Below are positions 16,518-24,679 of a stretch of DNA of 59,640 bases, in pieces. The DNA is from Bradyrhizobium sp. STM 3843 (lineage in GTDB: Bacteria > Pseudomonadota > Alphaproteobacteria > Rhizobiales > Xanthobacteraceae). The stretch is taken from the NCBI RefSeq assembly GCF_000239815.1, contig NZ_CAFK01000300.1, positions 1 to 59,640 on the forward strand. The letters are read 5' to 3'. How positions within the stretch are numbered: the stretch's first letter is position 1; each line of letters starts with the position of its first letter. The notes beneath the pieces are model-generated. The model searched no databases. It was given only the letters and a program-made list of their open reading frames with translations, and was not told the DNA's origin. The position numbers and the translations under genes are program-made.

Positions 16518-17395
16518 GGGCTCGGCCTTTCATGAGCATCGACGAAAAGCGTCATGGCAAGGAGATCGGCCGATCCACCGGGGCTAAGACGCCGGGCAAC
16601 GAAGCTGTCGTGGATAGACTGCGCTCGGGCGCGCCAGCCGGGCCGTCGCACGCCGCCGCTGTCGATAAAGTCACGGGCAGTCGAGCGGGCAAAGCGGAGG
16701 CCGTCGAGCCCGCCACGATGCAGCAGATTGGTGTCTTCGACCGAGGCGATCAGGGCGAAGCACGCTTCCACCCGCGCAGCCTCCGCCTCGTGCGGGACGG
16801 CCCACTCCGCTTTCCGCAGAGCCGGCAAGCCGATCCGGTAGACGCTGGGAAATCCGCTCGCCGCCTCAAGGCGCGCACCGCCGGCGCGGAAGCGGCGGTG
16901 AGCAGCGTTGCCATGGCTGTGCAGCAGCACCGGACCATTGAGTATGCCGTCGCCCCAGAGCCGCGCGACGATATCGCCCAGCGACAGCTCGGGATTAATC
17001 ATGCCGCCAGCCCTCGCCCCAGCCGCAGCGCACAACAAACCAAGCCCGAAGATCGCACCGCGATGGGTGTTGACCCCGGAGGTCGCAGCAAGCATTGCGC
17101 TTTCCGCTTCGAGGCCGATGATCCTGAGCCGCCCCATTCCGCAGCCACGCGCAGCCGCATCGGCGAGCTGCCGAAAATAAGGTTTTATCGCCGCGGCGCT
17201 CCGGCGAAACATGCCGGCATCCATGTCGTGGTGGCTGCCATTGTCGACGTGGCTCACGAGCCCCGGCTTCGGCCAGGTCTCCAGCTCCATGACAAGGCAG
17301 TCGGCGGCGCTGTCGCCGATGGCAGAGACATCGTCAGGTCTTTGCGGAGGGCGCGAAAGCGCCCGCTCCGGACTGCGCGCGAGCGCGGCGGTCAT
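16514..17395 (-). CDS. mdcB: Triphosphoribosyl-dephospho-CoA synthase MdcB
   Basis: The 293-aa cytosolic enzyme makes 2'-(5''-triphosphoribosyl)-3'-dephospho-CoA from ATP and dephospho-CoA, the precursor of the malonate decarboxylase prosthetic group. Family motifs are visible: KPGLVSHVDNGSHHDMD at about 42-58 and SGVNTHRGAIFGLGLLC at about 106-122. The start overlaps the mdcG stop and its stop overlaps the transporter start (both ATGA). The length is normal for the CitG/MdcB family. Confidence 0.93.
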   Translation of the reverse strand: MTAALARSPERALSRPPQRPDDVSAIGDSAADCLVMELETWPKPGLVSHVDNGSHHDMDAGMFRRSAAAIKPYFRQLADAAARGCGMGRLRIIGLEAESAMLAATSGVNTHRGAIFGLGLLCAAAGARAGGMINPELSLGDIVARLWGDGILNGPVLLHSHGNAAHRRFRAGGARLEAASGFPSVYRIGLPALRKAEWAVPHEAEAARVEACFALIASVEDTNLLHRGGLDGLRFARSTARDFIDSGGVRRPGWRARAQSIHDSFVARRLSPGGSADLLAMTLFVDAHERPSP

Positions 17396-18069
17396 GACAT
17401 CGCTCCCAACACAAATCGGTCCCTGCCCAGCAGACCAACGCGATCAACACGCTTGACCAGAATCTCTTCCGGACCGCCGTGGAACTCGCGCCAGTTCACC
17501 GCAGCGCCGTCTTGGCGCATCAGCTCACCGTCAAGCCGCATGGGGGCGTCGGTCTCGATCGCGGCGATATCGGCGACCAGACAATCGACATCGGCCCCGC
17601 TGCGGAGATCGAGCAGAAGATCGAGATCGGAACGTTCAGTGACGTAGTCGAGCCCGGTCAGCGCCTGCCAGGCCAAGCTCCCGAAAACCCGGACCTTCAC
17701 CGCATGGCGGACGGCGAATTCGTCGAGACGATCAAGCGTCGGCTGCCAGGCCCGCGGCGCCGAGGCGCGCGCGTCATTCAGCGCCGGAGGCCTCGCGACG
17801 GAGACGATGTCATCGAAGCGCAGGACGAACGAGAGCCGCTGCTTGCCGGCAGCGGGCGGCAGCGGCAGTCCCAATGCCACGCCGAAGGCCTCAGTTGGTG
17901 TGGCGCGGCGCCTGACCGTCGGCCATCCCCTCTCGGCCCAGTCCGCCACGAGCGGATGAGCAGCGAGATCGCCGCGCGCGGCGAGCATTGCGCGCCAGCT
18001 CTCGGCACTGACAAAGACCAGATCGTGCCGGCTGATCGGGCGTTCACCGGGTGTGCAGGACAAGATCAC
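17392..18069 (-). CDS. mdcG: Malonate decarboxylase holo-ACP synthase MdcG
   Basis: The enzyme transfers the phosphoribosyl-dephospho-CoA group onto the serine of the acyl carrier protein MdcC. The nucleotidyltransferase core is visible as RVFGSLAWQALTGLDYVTERSDLDLLLDL (split; aspartates in SDLDLLLDL are the metal ligands), and a later VNWREFHGG. The start is uncertain: GTG at 18069 has GGAG seven bases upstream and gives 225 aa overlapping the mdcE end by 26 bases; the frame stays open to a TTG at 18084. The 4-base overlap with mdcB supports coupling. Confidence 0.88.
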   Translation of the reverse strand: MILSCTPGERPISRHDLVFVSAESWRAMLAARGDLAAHPLVADWAERGWPTVRRRATPTEAFGVALGLPLPPAAGKQRLSFVLRFDDIVSVARPPALNDARASAPRAWQPTLDRLDEFAVRHAVKVRVFGSLAWQALTGLDYVTERSDLDLLLDLRSGADVDCLVADIAAIETDAPMRLDGELMRQDGAAVNWREFHGGPEEILVKRVDRVGLLGRDRFVLGAMS

Positions 18070-18766
18070 GAACACGCTCCGCAATATCGGCTGCTTTCAT
18101 CCGGCCGCCACGCTCCTTGCCCAGCGCGTCGCGCCGATCATGTGCATCGGGCATGTTGGTGAACAGCGCGTCCAGTTGATCCGCAAGCGTGGCCGCGTCA
18201 TTCCACGTGACGTGAACCGCCCCCATCCGAGCCAGATTTGACAGGCCCGGCGCAAAGACCGGCGTGGACTTCGCCTTGTCCTGCAATGCAGCCGTCGACA
18301 GCTTGGTCACCTTTGCCATGGACGGCAAATCCATCACCGCCGGGTCGGCGCCGGGCAATCCCACCAGCACGCGGGTCGCGAGCCCGGTTGCGAGCAGAGC
18401 CCCTGCGGCCGAGTGACCGTACAGAAGGCCGATGGTCGGCCGGCCATTCATGTCCGCGTAGATCAGCGCCTTGGCGAGATGCGACAGGAATTCGTTCAGA
18501 CCGAGCAGCTCGTCACGCCTGCTCATGCGCTGGCTGTCGCTGTCGACGAGGACCAGGATCGGCCCGCTTCCCTGATCGAGAGCATCCAGGACGTAGCCGG
18601 CAAGCCTGATCGCCTCGTCCACGCCAAGCGCGGTCCGATCGGCTATACCGATGATGAGCGTCTTGGCGCCGGACCGCAGCCTCGCCGAGCCGAACAGGAT
18701 GCCCTTATCGTTTCTGACGTCGTGGCCATCGGGAAAGAGCGAGGCGAGGATGTCATCGAGCGTCAC
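18044..18766 (-). CDS. mdcE: Malonate decarboxylase gamma subunit MdcE
   Basis: The 240-aa carboxyltransferase-type subunit forms, with MdcD, the enzyme that decarboxylates malonyl-S-ACP to acetyl-S-ACP. It has the family segments LVDSDSQRMSRRDELLGLNE and GLLYGHSAAGALLATGL (each split over ~85-150). I chose the GTG at 18766, with GGGAGG seven bases upstream; longer forms of the frame run into mdcD and lack homology. It overlaps the mdcD end by 14 bases, as is common for these two cytosolic subunits. Confidence 0.92.
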   Translation of the reverse strand: MTLDDILASLFPDGHDVRNDKGILFGSARLRSGAKTLIIGIADRTALGVDEAIRLAGYVLDALDQGSGPILVLVDSDSQRMSRRDELLGLNEFLSHLAKALIYADMNGRPTIGLLYGHSAAGALLATGLATRVLVGLPGADPAVMDLPSMAKVTKLSTAALQDKAKSTPVFAPGLSNLARMGAVHVTWNDAATLADQLDALFTNMPDAHDRRDALGKERGGRMKAADIAERVRDLVLHTR

Positions 18767-19691
18767 GGCTGGTCCTCCCGATCCTGTTGGCAAGCGCGAT
18801 GAACTGGTCGTCCGGCAGATCAGGAACCGTTTCTGCATCCGCAATGCCTTCGGCCGCCCAGATTTCGACGGCATCCCGGCAGGCTCCGAACTGTCGTAAT
18901 CGGTCGGCGAGGCGCAGCTGCTCGGCCTTCAGCCGGTCGAGACCGAAGGTCCCGACTACGCCAAGCAGCTCGCACGCAGCATCGCGAAAACCCTGCACCG
19001 TATCCTCGGTGAAGACGTCGGCTGCGCCGAGCAACCGGCGGTGCTTGCCTCCCATGGTGCGCCAGACCAAGGCACGATCCCGAGAGTCGAATTCCTCGAC
19101 GCCGCGATTGGTCTCGATGACCTCCGGACCCGACACTGCGATGCGTCCGGGCTCGGAGATCGCGAGCGCGGAGCAGCAGCCCGCGATCAAACCGCCGCCG
19201 CCGTAGCATCCAGAACGCCCGCCGATCAGGCCGATCACCTTCACGCCCGCGGTGCGCGCTTCCATGACCGCACGCATGATCTCGGCGATGGCGAGCTCGC
19301 CGGCATTGGCCTCCTGCAACCGCACACCGCCGGAATCGAAGAGGATCACGACCGGCGCCGACCTGATCTGGCACGCGGCGCGCAAGAGCCCGGTCAGCTT
19401 GGCACCATGAACCTCGCCGAAGGCGCCGCCCATGAAGCGGCCTTCCTGTGCGGCCACGAGCACCGGCGCGCTATCGAGGCGCCCATGCCCGACAATGACG
19501 CCGTCATCGAACTGCTCGGGAAGATCGAAGATCTTCAGGTGCGGACTGACCTCGCGCTGCTCGGGGCCGACGAACTCGACGAAGCTGCCGGCATCGAGCA
19601 GCAGTTCGAGCCTTCTCCGCGCCGACGCCTCGTTGAAGCTGACCGCGCGCGCCCGTTCCGCAGGAGCAAGGTGCTTCGACGACGCCGTCAT
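18753..19691 (-). CDS. mdcD: Malonate decarboxylase beta subunit MdcD
   Basis: The 312-aa protein is of the acetyl-CoA carboxylase beta/crotonase fold. Diagnostic segments are LFDSGGVRLQEANAGELAIAE at about 120-140, the Gly-rich GGRSGCYGGGGLIAGCCS at about 160-177, and AVSGPEVIETNRGVEEFDSRDR at about 188-209. With MdcE it carries out the decarboxylation step. The start overlaps the mdcC stop by four bases. Confidence 0.94.
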   Translation of the reverse strand: MTASSKHLAPAERARAVSFNEASARRRLELLLDAGSFVEFVGPEQREVSPHLKIFDLPEQFDDGVIVGHGRLDSAPVLVAAQEGRFMGGAFGEVHGAKLTGLLRAACQIRSAPVVILFDSGGVRLQEANAGELAIAEIMRAVMEARTAGVKVIGLIGGRSGCYGGGGLIAGCCSALAISEPGRIAVSGPEVIETNRGVEEFDSRDRALVWRTMGGKHRRLLGAADVFTEDTVQGFRDAACELLGVVGTFGLDRLKAEQLRLADRLRQFGACRDAVEIWAAEGIADAETVPDLPDDQFIALANRIGRTSRDAR

Positions 19692-20005
19692 TGGCCGCCC
19701 TCCTCGATCAGGCGAACCGCCTGAGCCAGACGAAGCGAGACGGTATCCGGACGCGCGCCGCCATCGTTGATAGAAAACTGAAGTCCGCCCGGCGAATAGC
19801 GCTCGACGAAATCTACGATGACCGCGTTCCAGACCTCGCCGAAGCCCATCGCCGCAGTCCTGATCTCAAGCCGGCACTGCGTATCCGGAAGTGTCCGCTC
19901 CGCCAGCACCTCCAGATTGCCAGAGGCGACCACGCCGACGATCGCGCTCAGTCTGGTGCCTCCTGCGCGCGCGCGGGCCTGATGTTGAAAACTGAGATCT
20001 TCCAT
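19688..20005 (-). CDS. mdcC: Malonate decarboxylase acyl carrier protein MdcC
   Basis: The 105-aa carrier protein bears the triphosphoribosyl-dephospho-CoA arm. The attachment serine is probably S28 in VVASGNLEVL, matching the VGSGDMEVL context of other MdcC proteins. The start is the ATG (MEDLSFQHQ) eight bases after the mdcA stop; the frame is open further upstream only as an overlap with mdcA. Acetyl- and malonyl-groups are carried on this protein during the decarboxylase cycle. Confidence 0.92.
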   Translation of the reverse strand: MEDLSFQHQARARAGGTRLSAIVGVVASGNLEVLAERTLPDTQCRLEIRTAAMGFGEVWNAVIVDFVERYSPGGLQFSINDGGARPDTVSLRLAQAVRLIEEGGQ

Positions 20006-20013
20006 GGCGGTTC

Positions 20014-21660
20014 TCACCAGTTCCTGAATTTCGAGGGCGGCGCGTAGAGGCCGCCTGACCAGCGCACGAGATCCTTGATCGAGCGCGCCGCCAGCATGCT
20101 GCGATCCGCATCGAGTGGATTGATGCCGAGGTCTTCCGGCCGGCGGATCACGCCGCGCAGGCGGAGGTGCTCGACCAAGTTGCGATCTCGCCCGCGGCCG
20201 ACCGCGGTGTAGCCGGCAATGCCACGGATCGCCTGCTCGCGCTCCAGTGCGGTGCGACAAAGCAGAAGGTTTGCCACGCCTTCTTCGGTGACGATGTGCG
20301 TGACGTCGTCGCCATAGATCATGATCGGGGCGAGCTCGAGCTTCAGTTTCTCCGCGAGCTCGAGCGCATCGAGCTTCTCGACGAACAGCGGCACGTTGTT
20401 GTCACCGAAGGTCTCACCGATCTGAACGACCAGCTTGCGCCCACGGCGCAACAACGCCGAACCGTCGGGGTCAGCTTCTGCTCCCGCCTTCAGCCAAGGC
20501 TCGCTCGGATGACGCCGCCCGCGGGCATCCGCACCCATATTCGGCGCGCCGCCGAACCCGGCGATACGCGAGCTCGTGACAGTCGACGAATTTCCGTGCA
20601 GATCGATCTGCAGCGTGGAGCCAATGAACATGTCGCAGGCATAAAGCCCAGCCGTCTGGCAGAACGCGCGATTGGAGCGTAGCGAGCCGTCCGGGCCGGT
20701 GAAATAGATATCGGACCGGGCGCGGATGTACTCATCCATGCCGACTTCCGAGCCGAAGGAGTGAATTTGGCGAACCCAGCCGGATTCGATCGCCGGAATG
20801 AGCGCGGGATGCGGATTCAAGGCGAAATGGGTGGCGATCTTGCTCTTCAGGCCCAGCCGCTTACCGAAGGTCGGCAGCAGAAGCTCGATCGCCGCCGTGC
20901 TGAAGCCAATGCCGTGGTTGAGCCGCTGCACACCGTAGGGTGCATAAATGCCTTTGATTGCGAGCATCGCAGTGAGGATCTGCCCTTCGGTGATCGCGGC
21001 GGGATCGCGCGTGAACAGCGGCTCAACGAAGAAGGGCTTGTCGGACTTGACGATGAAATGCACGCGGTCTGCCGGGATGTCGACGCGCGGCACCTCATCC
21101 ACAATATCGTTGACCTGCGCGATCACGACGCCGTCCTTGAACGCGGTCGCCTCCACCACGGTCGGCGTGTCCTCGGTATTCGGACCGGTATAGAGATTCC
21201 CCTCGCGGTCGGCACTCACGGCCGCAATCAGCGCCACGTGCGGGGTCAGGTCGATGAAATAGCGGGCGAACAGCTCGAGATAAGTGTGGACGGCGCCAAG
21301 CTCGATCTTGCCGCCGAACAACATGCGCGCGATGCGCGCCGATTGCGGTCCGGAATAGGCATAGTCGAGCTTCTTCGCCACGCCCTGGTCGAACAGATCC
21401 AGATGCTCGGGAAGAACGATACCCGACTGCACCATGTGGAGGTCGTTCACTCTGGAACGATCGACCGCTAGCAGTGCGCGACTAAGCAGATCCGCCTGCT
21501 TTTGATTGTCGCCCTCCAGGCAGACGCGGTCACCCGGCCGAATCGCGGCTTCCAGCAGCCGGGTCGCGTCGCGGCCGTCCACGACCTTACCGGACGCAAA
21601 TTGAGCGCCCGCCGCGATGCGCGCATCGCGCGCGACCCGGTCGTTCTGCCAATTCGTCAT
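20014..21660 (-). CDS. mdcA: Malonate decarboxylase alpha subunit MdcA
   Basis: The 548-aa subunit is the acetyl-S-ACP:malonate ACP transferase, a CoA-transferase-family enzyme that swaps acetate for malonate on MdcC. Recognisable segments include GDRVCLEGDNQKQADLLSRAL at about 42-62, MVQSGIVLPEHLDLFDQGVA, PYGVQRLNHGIGFSTAAIELL, and near the C-terminus DPLDADRSMLAARSIKDLVRW-like INPLDADRSML. The start ATG overlaps the MBL gene stop (ATGA) and has AAGGA upstream. Size and order match mdcA of other proteobacteria. Confidence 0.95.
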   Translation of the reverse strand: MTNWQNDRVARDARIAAGAQFASGKVVDGRDATRLLEAAIRPGDRVCLEGDNQKQADLLSRALLAVDRSRVNDLHMVQSGIVLPEHLDLFDQGVAKKLDYAYSGPQSARIARMLFGGKIELGAVHTYLELFARYFIDLTPHVALIAAVSADREGNLYTGPNTEDTPTVVEATAFKDGVVIAQVNDIVDEVPRVDIPADRVHFIVKSDKPFFVEPLFTRDPAAITEGQILTAMLAIKGIYAPYGVQRLNHGIGFSTAAIELLLPTFGKRLGLKSKIATHFALNPHPALIPAIESGWVRQIHSFGSEVGMDEYIRARSDIYFTGPDGSLRSNRAFCQTAGLYACDMFIGSTLQIDLHGNSSTVTSSRIAGFGGAPNMGADARGRRHPSEPWLKAGAEADPDGSALLRRGRKLVVQIGETFGDNNVPLFVEKLDALELAEKLKLELAPIMIYGDDVTHIVTEEGVANLLLCRTALEREQAIRGIAGYTAVGRGRDRNLVEHLRLRGVIRRPEDLGINPLDADRSMLAARSIKDLVRWSGGLYAPPSKFRNW

Positions 21661-22526
21661 GGGCTTTGTTCCTTGGCCGCATTGGCCCCGCTCCAAAGCG
21701 ATCCCGGATTGGCGTAGTCGGGATAGAGCCGCAGCATCGCCTCGTAGAGCTCAAGCGCAGATGTTGTCGCCTGATCGAGGAGATTGAAGTCGAGCAGGTA
21801 CTGCCGCGTCTTTGCGATATTGCGCGGATTGTCGTCATTGTCTGGCTTCTTATGTCCCGCGATCACGAAGCGTGGCCTCAATGTCTCGAGCCGTTCCAAC
21901 GCGGCGATCCATTCAAGCCGGCTCTGCCTATTGGTTTCAGCGAGATAGGGATGGATTCCGTTGTAGACGGTGTCGCCACCAATAATAAGGTCAAGCCCCG
22001 GCACATGGAGCGCCGTCGAACGCTCCGTGTCGGTCCGACCCATGTCGATGACGACGAGCTTGTGCCCCTCGAGCATCAGTTCGCGCCCCTGCAGAGGCTC
22101 TGCCGTCACGAGTCGCTCCGCGATCACCCCTGGGAATCGCTTGCGCCAGAAGCCATCAATCGATGCCGGCGCCAGTTGCACCTTCATCGCCTCGACGACC
22201 TCGGGAACCGCAAGCGCCCTGGCGTTTGGAAAGCGGTCGAGCAGCGGCGCGAGACCAAAGAAGTGATCACCGTGACCATGGGTGACGTAGATCGCAGTCA
22301 GATTCTTGCCGCTTGCCACCACCCAGTCCAGCAGCGTTTTCGATTGCTCGGCGGTCAGAAACGTATCGACGAGCACCGCGTCGCACTCGCCGTAGATGAG
22401 CGTCGAGGAATTCGCGACCCACATCAGGTCCGGATTGCCCGACGGCAACTCGCGGCTCAATCCGGCACGCTTTGCGGTAAGTACGCTCCAATTCAGCGGC
22501 GCGTTCATGTTTTCGATCACAGTCAC
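21657..22526 (-). CDS. MBL-fold metallo-hydrolase leading the malonate operon
   Basis: The 289-aa protein has the metallo-beta-lactamase zinc motif THGHGDH (H83, H85, D87, H88), a VIIGGDTVYNG-like turn (LIIGGDTVYNGIHPYL) and a late RFVIAGHKKPDND that gives another His ligand. No signal peptide is seen. I chose the GTG at 22526 because GGAG lies six bases upstream; the ATG at 22508 (MNAPLNW) is the alternative and gives 283 aa. Its stop overlaps the mdcA start by four bases, so it is co-translated with the malonate decarboxylase genes, which is not part of the classical mdc operon. Its substrate is unknown; a thioester or lactone is possible. Confidence 0.85.
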   Translation of the reverse strand: MTVIENMNAPLNWSVLTAKRAGLSRELPSGNPDLMWVANSSTLIYGECDAVLVDTFLTAEQSKTLLDWVVASGKNLTAIYVTHGHGDHFFGLAPLLDRFPNARALAVPEVVEAMKVQLAPASIDGFWRKRFPGVIAERLVTAEPLQGRELMLEGHKLVVIDMGRTDTERSTALHVPGLDLIIGGDTVYNGIHPYLAETNRQSRLEWIAALERLETLRPRFVIAGHKKPDNDDNPRNIAKTRQYLLDFNLLDQATTSALELYEAMLRLYPDYANPGSLWSGANAAKEQSP

Positions 22527-22626
22527 AGACGTCTCCAGCTCGGGCAGTCGGGCTGGCGGAAGCGCTCCTCGCACCGCCAGCCTTCCCTTTATGGGGTGTG
22601 CCACGCATCGCGGCCAGCGGCCGACC

Positions 22627-23412
22627 TCAACGTGCAGCCGTTTGCGAAACGTTGCGGGCGGCCTGCGTGATGATAGCGGCCACTTCCTTGGGATGAGACT
22701 CATAGACGGAGTGGCTGGCGCCGGGGATTACGGTCGTATGACTCTTGGCGCGCTCGTAGTACCAACGCTCGAGGTCCGGATTGATGATCTGGTCGCCACC
22801 GGCAACGATGCCCCAGCTCGGCTTGGTCTTCCACGCCGCCGCCGTCAGCGGCGTGCTGAACACCTGTGTGGCGGCCAGGACCTGGGAGCGCGCGACAAAT
22901 TCGGCCCGCTCCAGTGGCAGATCGGGTGCGAAGAGTTTGGGGAACTGCACCGGATCGAGATAGGTGAACTTGTCGGGCGTCGTCTTGACAACGCCTTCGG
23001 TCTTTCCGAGCACGCTCGGTGTCTTCTTGCCCAGCGCCGCTTCATCCTCACCGACATCGGGCGCGTGGGCGGCGACATAGACAAGGCCCACGACGCTCGG
23101 ATGCACGCCGGCTTCGGTGATGATGGATCCGCCATAGCTATGGCCGACAAGAAGCGTAGGACCATCCTGAAGATCGAGCACCCGCTTTGCCGCCGTGACA
23201 TCATCGGCAAACGACGTCTCCGGCTCCTGCACCATGGTGACGCGGAAACCTTCCTTGGTCAGGATGTCGTAGACCGGCTTCCAGCCGGATGCATCGACCC
23301 AGGCGCCGTGCACCAGGACGATATTCTTCACCGGTTCCGCGCTTGCCGGGACCACAGCCGAGAACAGCGAAAAAGCGGTCGTAAGAGCAAGACAAGCATT
23401 GAGGCGGTTCAT
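22627..23412 (-). CDS. Secreted alpha/beta hydrolase
   Basis: The 261-aa product has a signal peptide (cleavage near ASAEP, residue 25), then an alpha/beta-hydrolase core: oxyanion segment VLVHGAWVDASGW at about 33-45, nucleophile S92 in GHSYGG, and a C-terminal His in GASHSVYESHP. It resembles salicylate-esterase-like or MenH-like small hydrolases of rhizobia. The start has CGGAGTG upstream. It lies 100 bp upstream of the MBL gene on the same strand and may be the first gene of the malonate transcript, but the gap allows a separate promoter. The substrate is unknown. Confidence 0.85.
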   Translation of the reverse strand: MNRLNACLALTTAFSLFSAVVPASAEPVKNIVLVHGAWVDASGWKPVYDILTKEGFRVTMVQEPETSFADDVTAAKRVLDLQDGPTLLVGHSYGGSIITEAGVHPSVVGLVYVAAHAPDVGEDEAALGKKTPSVLGKTEGVVKTTPDKFTYLDPVQFPKLFAPDLPLERAEFVARSQVLAATQVFSTPLTAAAWKTKPSWGIVAGGDQIINPDLERWYYERAKSHTTVIPGASHSVYESHPKEVAAIITQAARNVSQTAAR

Positions 23413-23521
23413 GTCAGATCACTCCGGGTTGCAATGATCCGACACTAGCGAGGTGGCTGCTCCTCGTATTTCTTCAAGCCAGGATAGTTTTCACTTCGCA
23501 CGTCTTCGGCCGGTTTCCATC

Positions 23522-23550
23522 GGCAGGTCGAATTCGAACGTGGACCTGCC
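23522..23550. promoter_or_regulatory. Inverted repeat GGCAGGTC...GACCTGCC
   Basis: Two perfect 8-bp arms are separated by 13 bp in the 235-bp spacer between the alpha/beta hydrolase (minus) and the small secreted protein gene (plus). No T-run follows, so an operator or RNA hairpin is more likely than a terminator. Confidence 0.3.
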
Positions 23551-23647
23551 TGACCATTCCTTCATGAAAGACAAGCCACGCGCGCACATGTCATGCAGCC
23601 GCCGCACGCTGATATCCGCTGCATATCTCGTTTCGAAGGGATGAGCC

Positions 23648-24010
23648 ATGACAATGACCGCAAGGACGACGACATACTGTGCTACTTTCGGTGCCCTGCT
23701 ATTTGCTGCCTCACCCGCTCAAGCAGGCGCCTGCGAACCGTCGATCGCAAGCGTTCAGGCACAGGTCGACGCCGCGATCGAACAGAGCGCCGGCTCCGAC
23801 CAATGGAAGCCGGAAAGCCTCGACGCGCTGCGCGGGCATCAACCGACTCCGCGCTCGCTGGCGCAGACCGAGGGTCGCAACGGAGCGGACCTTCAGCTCG
23901 CTCTCGATGCGCTCGAGCGTGCGCGCGCCGCCGACCGCTCTGGTCAGATCGCCGCGTGCCACCGAGAGCTTTCCCAGGCGAAGCTGATCCTTGTGCAGCA
24001 ACGACAGTAG
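23648..24010 (+). CDS. Small secreted helical protein, unknown function
   Basis: The 120-aa protein has a signal peptide (cleavage near SPAQA, residue 26), and the mature part is mostly charged helix with two Cys (C29 and near position 103), which could form a disulfide. GAAGGGATG precedes the ATG. Proteins of this shape are frequent in Bradyrhizobium and have no known role; I recognise no domain. It may be transcribed with the next small gene and the RND operon, all on the plus strand. Confidence 0.7.
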   Translation: MTMTARTTTYCATFGALLFAASPAQAGACEPSIASVQAQVDAAIEQSAGSDQWKPESLDALRGHQPTPRSLAQTEGRNGADLQLALDALERARAADRSGQIAACHRELSQAKLILVQQRQ

Positions 24011-24132
24011 CTCGGACGGCGTTAGGCGCTTCATCGTGCGGTGAGACAGCGGGACGTTCGTTCTCGAAATACCGCTGCTTCCGCCCCTCCCTATCGTCCC
24101 CGCCGAGTGAATTATCATCCGGGATAAGGAAG

Positions 24133-24660
24133 ATGTCGGAACATCTCTCATCAACGAGCCGAAGCACGCGACGAAATAGATGGCGCCAGCTCGGATTCAT
24201 TATCCTCGGCGCAGCGCTGGTGGTCGGCCTTCGGTGGTCGGCCCCTGCACTCGCTCAAACGGCATCGTCGGGACTGCAGCCGTCGACCGGCATGGGCGTA
24301 ACGTCGCCACTTGGCGCAGCGCGCCCCGCGGGCATTCCACTGGGCTCGACCGAGATCGCCACGCCCGGCCTGGCTCCGGTCAGTCCACCGCAGGGCACCG
24401 GCGTGTGTGCCGGGTCTGGCAATGCCGGATCGCCCGGCGCGCTGTTCGACGGCGGCGGCGTTTCCGGCGGTGCATCGCTCTCCTGCGCTGACAGCCGAAT
24501 TCCTGCGTCTGCGCTGCCCTCGCCATCCTCGGCAGGACGCGTCGGCATTCCGTTGGGCGCCACCGAGCTTGGCGGCGTCGGCGTGAGCCCGACCCTGCCC
24601 GTGCCCGGACCAGCGATTTCAGGCACTGCGGGACCTTCCAACAACTTCGGCACTCCCTGA
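24133..24660 (+). CDS. Secreted Gly/Pro/Ser-rich repeat protein
   Basis: The 175-aa protein has an N-terminal basic stretch then a membrane/signal segment (about residues 20-43, ending APALAQ), then a low-complexity mature part. Two copies of a motif GIPLGxTE followed by a Gly/Val/Pro stretch are visible, about 80 residues apart (GIPLGSTEIATPGLAP and GIPLGATELGGVGVSP). Two Cys flank a Gly-rich centre. The stop is 19 bases before the adaptor start, so it is probably the first gene of the RND operon. Function unknown; an exported or surface-associated protein is inferred. Confidence 0.72.
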   Translation: MSEHLSSTSRSTRRNRWRQLGFIILGAALVVGLRWSAPALAQTASSGLQPSTGMGVTSPLGAARPAGIPLGSTEIATPGLAPVSPPQGTGVCAGSGNAGSPGALFDGGGVSGGASLSCADSRIPASALPSPSSAGRVGIPLGATELGGVGVSPTLPVPGPAISGTAGPSNNFGTP

Positions 24661-24679
24661 GATGACGAGGAACGGCACC

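Noticed and set aside
16532..17647. 371-codon plus-strand frame over mdcB/mdcG
   Set aside because: Antisense to conserved genes; no motif seen.
23593..24132. Upstream extension of the repeat-protein frame
   Set aside because: It overlaps the small secreted-protein gene in another frame and lacks homology; the signal peptide follows ATG 24133.
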